Part shown: positions 18,788 through 24,137 of the stretch, piece by piece | Position numbering within the stretch: position 1 is the stretch's first letter | How the letters are laid out: each line of letters begins with the position of its first letter | Origin: Lingula anatina | Taxonomy: Eukaryota > Brachiopoda > Lingulata > Lingulida > Lingulidae | DNA: 24,137 nt | NCBI RefSeq assembly: GCF_001039355.2 | Contig: NW_019775699.1 | Location: 13,407-37,543 of the forward strand | Direction: 5' to 3' | Notes under the pieces: model-generated | What the model was told of the DNA's origin: nothing | The model's input: only the letters and a program-made list of their open reading frames with translations | Databases searched by the model: none | Translations under genes and position numbers: made by a program

Positions 18788-21127
18788 AAAAATTCATACA
18801 AATCGAGTTAGCTCTCAAAGGTCGCTCAACCAAATCACATAATGTTTTATTTCATATTACTTGTGCATCCATATTTCCACTGGGTTCTCAATGGACTGTC
18901 GTAGTTGGCCAATTCATTTATAAACTGGCTCGGGTTTACACCCACTGTCCTTGCTACAGCTGCCACATCACTGTAAATGTTACATAACAAGATTACAGTG
19001 CGTATCTGGATTACAGGTTGACAAAATCCCCACATCAAAATCACACTATTTGATATGTATATGTAGATGGAAATATACATAGATGTATCAGTTTCCAATT
19101 CCATCGAACAATAGTGGATGATAAGAGGTTTAAGTTTTATAGCTATGCACATAGTAGGGGCTCTCGTTGATTGTGCAAGTACAGACCATGACTCGCCAAT
19201 AAATTCAGAATAAATTTGGCCAAGAACAAGCTTCATATGAATACAGTAAGTTGACCCTTCTTACCTGATAATAGCAATGGCAGATTTGTTCTCAGTTGGT
19301 TTGTTCAGAAACCTATCCTGTACTCTGAAGACTGCGTTCATATATGCCAACGCCACGGCTTCATTGTTCTTGGCAGCGATGAGCTCTGCCCCCTGCATCG
19401 TGCATGGGAGAACTTTTTAATGAGAATCATGACAAACCATACTCTTAAGACTAAGGCCGCATTCAGAACAGGGGACTAACTAGTCCGAGGGTCAAATATG
19501 GCGACCCACTAAAAAGCTTGTCGTCTAATCCGCTAATAGACACGAAATATATTCCCCGTGGGGAAGTATTCAAGTGGGTCGGCCATATTTGGCCCTCGGA
19601 CTAGTTATTCCACTGTTTTGAATGTGGCCTAACGCGAATTTATGTTTTACATAAATCTCTGAAGTTTTACCGTGGAACACAACACTTTATCTAGAAGAAT
19701 CTCAATCAGAATTGAGGTGTAAAATCTCAGAAGTCCGTTATTCCGCGGAAAAAAATTCATGTCTGATAACCCATCTACTACTGTAATGCCTTCAAACCGT
19801 TTAAGTACGTATACATTCACCACATTAAAAAAAATACGATCTTCAAACTAACAATCTTTGCCAAACATTTAACTCGAAAGTTCAAAAATAGCTCTTTGTT
19901 TATTATCTGATATCAATGAAAATAACTATTGTTCAATGTGACGGTTATACTTACATTGGATTTCATAATTTATACGGTTGATCATGATTTGCGAAGTCAG
20001 CCGAGCTTACATTACTAAAACATTGTCATTCTCTATGAAAATATGCACTTAATCATCCCACTTACATACGATGACATTGACACTACTCAAGGTGCGAATG
20101 ATTTGTGAAGAGACACGTTCTTGATCATGATCAAAAATCTAGGCACTTAAAAAAATATAGGATGCAAAATGGTTCTTTCCAAAACCTGCCTAAAAATATA
20201 GGCCTACAGACATGCATTGCACAACCCCTTGCACGTACAGTTAGTTCAGAAATATCTCAAAGGGACCTGAAGTTTATTTTCGAAATAAATAAATAAATTA
20301 ATAAGTCATTTTTGTCTTTTAACCTTATTTTACCTACATCAAGAACATGCTCATTTTGGAAGACATTAAAAGACATTCCGAGTACCGCCATAATCAACTG
20401 AAAGTCGATTGAACCATCAGAAAAGGTATCGAATAATTCACCTGTGCTAAAACGTAAGAGTTGCGGTGGTAGGGCAATGGAAAGAAATGAAAAAGAAGTC
20501 GCAACCTCTTCCCACCATAATAGTCTGCCACCTAAAAAGAAACGCAAGATAATAAAGGTAAACGAAGTCCAAAGAGAAATATGACTGCTAATCGATTGTA
20601 AATAAATTCTCATACAATTAGCTGTTACGTGCTACAAATCTTGCGAGAAAACAAAGACAATCGCAAAAAACATCTTTGGAATTCGAGTGAAGTCTTGATA
20701 CGAATTCTCGATGCATTTCTATGCGTTAACTCGAATTTCAATTTTATAAAATAACTGAAGTTCACTTTTTAAACATTAATTATTTCAGTCATAAAAAGTC
20801 AATCAATCCCAAAATTCATTTTCTTTGCTGCCGCAAAAGCACCCCTAGTAGCTATAGCCGTTCTCGACTTTAATTTAAAATAATATCATTAGTGCGCGTA
20901 AATCTGTGTAATATATAATATCCTAGAGTGCGTGTTACCTGTAGCAAAGTCGGGAATGCCTCCTTGGTATCAGAACATTGCAGATCTATAAAGAAATCCA
21001 ACTGAATAGGAGCACTACTGGAACCATTCCCGTACGTGTGTCCTGGGGGTAGTTTGGGAACTGGGACCTGACTTGCTCCCAGGGAAACAACAGAAAATAA
21101 CACGACAAGTTCCACTGCAGCGTTCAT
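17976..21127 (-). CDS. Secreted DsbA-like thioredoxin-fold protein, isoform with distal last exon (212 residues)
   Basis: The exons, in transcript order, are 21127-20939, 20531-20442, 19392-19265, 18970-18861 and 18097-17976, with GT-AG introns of phases 0, 0, 2 and 1. The product has a signal peptide (residues 1-19, cleavage near GAS/Q). Residues 40-54 form the first strand and active-site turn DFFIDLQCSDT. Residues 64-93 contain FHFFPLPYHRNSYVLAQ, a hallmark of eukaryotic DsbA-like proteins. A helical insert covers about 94-165, and the end has WKYGCTRGVAQTPDFFING with a cis-Pro loop (Pro179), then DWKKIIDPLL. The active-site motif is C-S-D-T, so the second catalytic Cys is missing, as I recall for this eukaryotic branch. 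It probably acts in the secretory pathway or outside the cell as a chaperone, isomerase-like or glutathione-handling protein, not as a dithiol oxidase. An alternative last exon lies at 18098-18282. The gene symbol is unknown. Confidence 0.85.
18098..18282 (-). CDS. Alternative (proximal) last coding exon of the DsbA-like gene
   Basis: The acceptor tcgtatttctag precedes GAGGGGTGGCAGG and joins exon 4 in the same phase as the distal exon. It encodes RGVAGAPTFFING, then SWTVDDWKKIIDH, clearly duplicated from the distal exon (RGVAQTPDFFING, SWSLKDWKKIIDP). It then reads into a Ser-rich and hydrophobic tail (SSSSSLSPSS, then FFFLMYF), encoded by the pyrimidine tract of the next acceptor. Its TAG stop (18098-18100) is exactly the acceptor TAG of the distal exon. 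There is no usable 5' splice site at its end, so it would be a competing last exon. The isoform would have 233 residues. It may instead be a decaying duplicate. Confidence 0.7.
18741..18783. repeat. (GA)n microsatellite in intron 4 of the DsbA-like gene
   Basis: A pure GA run of 43 bp. On the transcribed strand it is a (TC)n tract lying between exon 4 and the duplicated last exons. Pyrimidine tracts of this sort can bind PTB-type splicing factors, so it may bear on which acceptor is chosen (inference). Confidence 0.95.
19455..19629. mobile_element. MITE with long terminal inverted repeats and TAA target duplication
   Basis: The left end ggccgcattcagaacag is mirrored at the right end by ctgttttgaatgtggcc. 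The inverted arms extend about 55 bp, covering ctagtccgagg and atatggc. TAA flanks both ends (19452-19454 and 19630-19632), consistent with the TWA duplication of PIF/Harbinger transposons. It lies in intron 2 of the DsbA-like gene and has no coding capacity. Confidence 0.85.
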
Positions 21128-21201
21128 CCTCTTTCAGCACGACTGACAGGATTCAGCACCAAGTCTGGGCAATAACCTCGTGATGCATGCACTGCCGCTC
21201 G

Positions 21202-21209
21202 TGACGTCA
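21202..21209. promoter_or_regulatory. Full palindromic CRE (TGACGTCA)
   Basis: A perfect TGACGTCA occurs 75 bp upstream of the start codon of the DsbA-like gene. CREB/ATF-family bZIP factors bind this. Related ATF6/XBP1 sites control secretory-pathway folding genes, which fits a secreted thioredoxin-fold product. Control is inferred from position only. Confidence 0.5.
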
Positions 21210-21662
21210 CACACCATTATCATGTCAGTGGCTTGGTGGAGGCAACCGAGACATTTACCTGCCATTGTCCCGTCTAGCACATCCCAGGATGCATTTTAGT
21301 ACTACAGCGGGCGTGCACAGCTAAATGATGGGCTCTGCCTAACACTGTACTTTACCTCCGGCAAGAAGTCACCGAGAAATACATGTAGGCCTACATGGTC
21401 TCCTGTTTCAATCTCTGGAAAGGTCTTCCCTCTAACAGGACCACAGATTGATTTTCTCTTGATAATCTCTGGATTATTCATGACAATTTTTTTCTGCTGT
21501 AAATTAATTTCATCACTCAGCTGGTCTCCAGTTTAGAATATCAAAGGCCTGCGTTGGAATAAAAATAATCGTGAGATTTTTAGATATAATCTATCATTTT
21601 TCTTTTGGTGTGAGCAATATAATGAATTAAATGTATATTAGTTGAGTAGGAAGGTGGTCTAA

Positions 21663-21679
21663 CCCCCCCCCCCCCCCCC
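21663..21679. repeat. Poly(C) run next to a probable repeat fragment
   Basis: Seventeen C residues are followed by aggacacaccctggttacgg. Read on the minus strand this is a GTAACCAGGG-type sequence running into poly(G), as seen at ends of some interspersed elements in marine invertebrates. The family is not identified. The run length may be unreliable in assembly. Confidence 0.5.
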
Positions 21680-22010
21680 AGGACACACCCTGGTTACGGG
21701 CCTGATGTACAGCTGAGGATGTGACTGAGGATATCGATGTGACAGATTAGAATGCGACTTGGGTCCAACTTCAGGGGGACTCTCGCTGAATGCTATCAGA
21801 AAAACACTTCCTTGCAATGAGTAGAATTCAGCAGAAAATCTGCAGCCATGGTGATTGTAAGAATACACAGGAAACAAGAAGAGGCATAACAATCTGTTAA
21901 CCTGATTACATCTAGTGAGAGTAACCATCGAGTTGGATCGATCTAGGTAGAATTATAGTTTCATTGGGAATGGGTCCACAGTACTGGCCAAGTACTCTTT
22001 ACAATTTTTA

Positions 22011-22537
22011 CCTCCGCCAAGGAGGTTATGTTTTCACCCCTCTTTGTCTTTCTATATGTCTGTCTGTCTGTTTGTTTGTCAGCAACATAAATCAAAAAGT
22101 TATGGACCGATTTTGATGAAATTTTCAGGGTAGGGCAAAAATGGGTTCACTTAGAAGTAATTAGTTTTTGGTGGTGATCGGGATCAATAATCAATCAATA
22201 ATCAAAAATCAATCATCAACATAACTCAAAAAATTATGGACCGATTTTGATGAAAATTTCAGGGTAGGTCGGAAATGGGTTAACTTAGAAGTAATTAGGT
22301 TTTGGTGGTGATCTGGATCAATAATCAATCAATAATCAATAATCAAAATCAATCATCAACATAACTAAAAAAATTATGGACCGATTTTGATGAAATTTTC
22401 AGGGTAGGTCAGAAATGGGTTAACTTAAAAGTAATTAGGTTTTGGTGGTGATCCGGATCAATAATTAATCAATAATCAATAATAATAAAAATTGCTGCCT
22501 TGGCGGAGGTCTGCGCTCTAGGAGTGCTTTTCTAGTT
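22011..22537. mobile_element. Palindrome-ended interspersed repeat with a triplicated core
   Basis: The left end cctccgccaaggagg and the right end ccttggcggagg are inverted repeats. The right end continues as tctgcgctctaggagtgc. I recognise the ends and the core attatggaccgattttgatg as a non-coding family widespread in marine invertebrate genomes, although I cannot name it. Here the core unit is present three times in tandem, starting near 22084, 22218 and 22358 (periods about 134 and 140 bp). Each copy includes a (caataat)-rich spacer after ttggtggtgatc. Confidence 0.8.
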
Positions 22538-23292
22538 ACAATATTTGTCACACGTTTCCTTGTGTGGCACCAGCTTAAAGATCAGTAAGTCCAGGTTTAA
22601 AACTTTTCAAATAATTTAAATAAACATATATTGGACTGTTGTGACTATCTTATAATTACAACTTTTATATTTATTTAGGGTAACACTTCTTATTATACTA
22701 ACAGATTCCGCTGGACAAAGTGCACTCCACCTGGGTGGACGGTGAGGAGTCATTTTAATGACAAAGAAGGGCATATATCTCCCGACTCAAAAAAGTTGAA
22801 GTGATTTTTATTATTTATATTGACAGAACCATCATTAGTTGATACTTATGGCAAGTATCATGAGTCTACTCCCCGCTGCGTCAGGTGATCTTACGTTTTT
22901 GTGAGGGTGGGGTCTCAAACTTGGTTCGGGGGAGAAGTGAGAAAAACTGGCATCAATTACAAGGGGGATAAAATCATTAAAAAAAAACAATTTACTTGTG
23001 ATGTTACATGTTTGTTCCAATCGAATAAATACATTAATATCAAATATTTTATTCCTTTCAAAATTATTCTCATGTACAGATATATGTACCATAGGCCTAT
23101 TTAGGCCTAAAGGAGAGTGAAACTGGCTATCTCGGGACAAAACAAGAGCAAATATTGTGCACCCCATATTTTTGCCAAAAAATGGATATTTTTCCATTTT
23201 ACTTCACAGAAGTTCATAACTCCTTCGGACATATCTTCACACCAAATTTCATTAAACCCACCCACCCCTCCCCATTTCGCCGCTATTTGGTT

Positions 23293-23331
23293 GGGTTTTG
23301 GTGGTGATCCAGATCAATAATCAATCAATAA
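23293..23331. repeat. Fragment related to the 22011-22537 repeat
   Basis: The sequence ttttggtggtgatccagatc followed by aataatcaatcaataa repeats the end of the core unit of the larger element about 0.8 kb to the left. The preceding bases (23210-23262) may be a more diverged part of the same family. Confidence 0.7.
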
Positions 23332-23932
23332 TAATCAAAAACTGCTGGCACTTAATTGATCTTAATTGGCACTACTCCTCAGAAATGGAGATTCTTCCGA
23401 GATAATAATTAATACGTTCAAAATGGAAAAAGTACAGTTGCTGCATATTTTAACAATTACGTTCGAGAAAGGGAATCTGTTCCGTTTTTTTTTTAAATAC
23501 TGAAGTATACTATAAGTACTTAAGTGTAATTTGGCAGTTTTGAACTCGGTGCCTAACCCTGACAACGGCGGAGGGATATATATAAAACCACAACAATAGA
23601 GAGCAGGTAGAGCAGGTAGGCTTGACCGTATACTGCCAAGAATAATCGGAAAATGGTGAGTAGAAAATGCGATAACATTATCAGATAAAATCAGATTCAT
23701 ATTACTAATAAAATTATTCTATGTTGAATTTAGCGTAAGTGATAGTTTTATGTGAAAGTATTACTATTTAGTAATACATACACATTCTTTCACTCATCAC
23801 TCATCTCTCAAACACTTGAATCTTTTCCATGAATGAGAATTTGATGTACTGATATGCCTTCCTTACACATTACGATATACATGCATTCTGACCATGAATT
23901 AATAAATGTTTTCAGGCCCATGTGTTACTTTA

Positions 23933-24122
23933 GAGCGCATTCAGAACAGTTGTTCCGCGGACTAACTGATCCGCAGACTAAATATGCCGCCAATTTATGG
24001 TCAACCCCACTGAAAAAGCAATTCCCGGGGAGACCATGAGGGAATTAATTAGCAGCATCCCTTTTAAGTATATTAAGTTGGTGGATCAGTTAGTCTGCGG
24101 ATCATCTCTTCTGAATGCACTC
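23933..24122. mobile_element. MITE related to the one at 19455-19629, TTA target duplication
   Basis: The left end gagcgcattcagaacag and the right end ttctgaatgcactc are inverted repeats. The arms extend about 40 bp (ggactaactgatcc against ggatcagttagtc). TTA lies directly outside both ends. The termini share the gcattcagaa core with the intronic MITE, so they are members of one PIF/Harbinger-like group. Confidence 0.8.
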
Positions 24123-24137
24123 TTATAATATAAGTAC

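Larger units (their letters stand above)
21128..24137. other. Promoter side of the DsbA-like gene followed by repeat-rich intergenic DNA
   Basis: No coding exon is supported. The frames at 21659-21928, 22835-23197, 22901-23104, 23117-23320, 23362-23700 and 23854-24039 overlap repeats or lack splice and poly(A) context. The stretch contains a CRE palindrome (21202-21209), a 17-bp C run, a palindrome-ended repeat (22011-22537) with a related fragment at 23293-23331, three TAGGCCTA octamers (21386, 23092, 23102) and a MITE at the right edge. Confidence 0.6.

Noticed and set aside
21659-21928. Minus-strand frame ending in poly-glycine
   Set aside because: The glycine run is the C homopolymer. 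No domain is seen.

Overview
This is a eukaryotic nuclear window, most likely from a marine invertebrate deuterostome (echinoderm or hemichordate type; this is inference). The evidence is GT-AG introns with polypyrimidine acceptors, AATAAA signals, long AT-rich intergenic DNA, several small inverted-repeat (MITE-like) elements, microsatellites, and repeated use of the palindrome TAGGCCTA. Nothing suggests prokaryotic or organellar DNA, and I found no tRNA, rRNA or CRISPR array. One ambiguous base (N) lies at 5647.

Layout from left to right. (1) 1-3550 is intergenic or upstream-intron sequence with diverged direct repeats, a small hairpin transposon and a G-rich run. (2) 3562-4929 (+) is an intron-free coding exon for a 455-residue type II membrane protein, probably a secretory-pathway beta-propeller protein of glycan metabolism. 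(3) 7080-8383 (+) is a four-exon gene for a 141-residue, CS-domain-only protein of the CacyBP/SIP type. (4) 9794-10126 and 11472-12251 (both -) are two tandem paralogues. The right copy is a 259-residue aerolysin/ETX-MTX2-like beta-pore-forming protein. The left copy is a 110-residue version that keeps both flanking segments but lacks the whole central pore-forming region in frame. (5) 12279-17975 is a gene-poor stretch. (6) 17976-21127 (-) is a five-exon gene for a secreted DsbA-like thioredoxin-fold protein, with a tandemly duplicated last coding exon. (7) 21128-24137 is its promoter side, followed by repeats.

The two most interesting features are the pore-less paralogue beside the complete pore-forming gene, and the duplicated terminal exon of the DsbA-like gene. 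The duplicated exon would swap the cis-proline loop and C-terminus, and the stop codon of one isoform is the splice acceptor of the other. The genes are unrelated in function and the window shows no operon-like organisation. The only evident functional cluster is the pore-forming pair. Gene models come from reading splice sites and family motifs by eye; no database search was possible.
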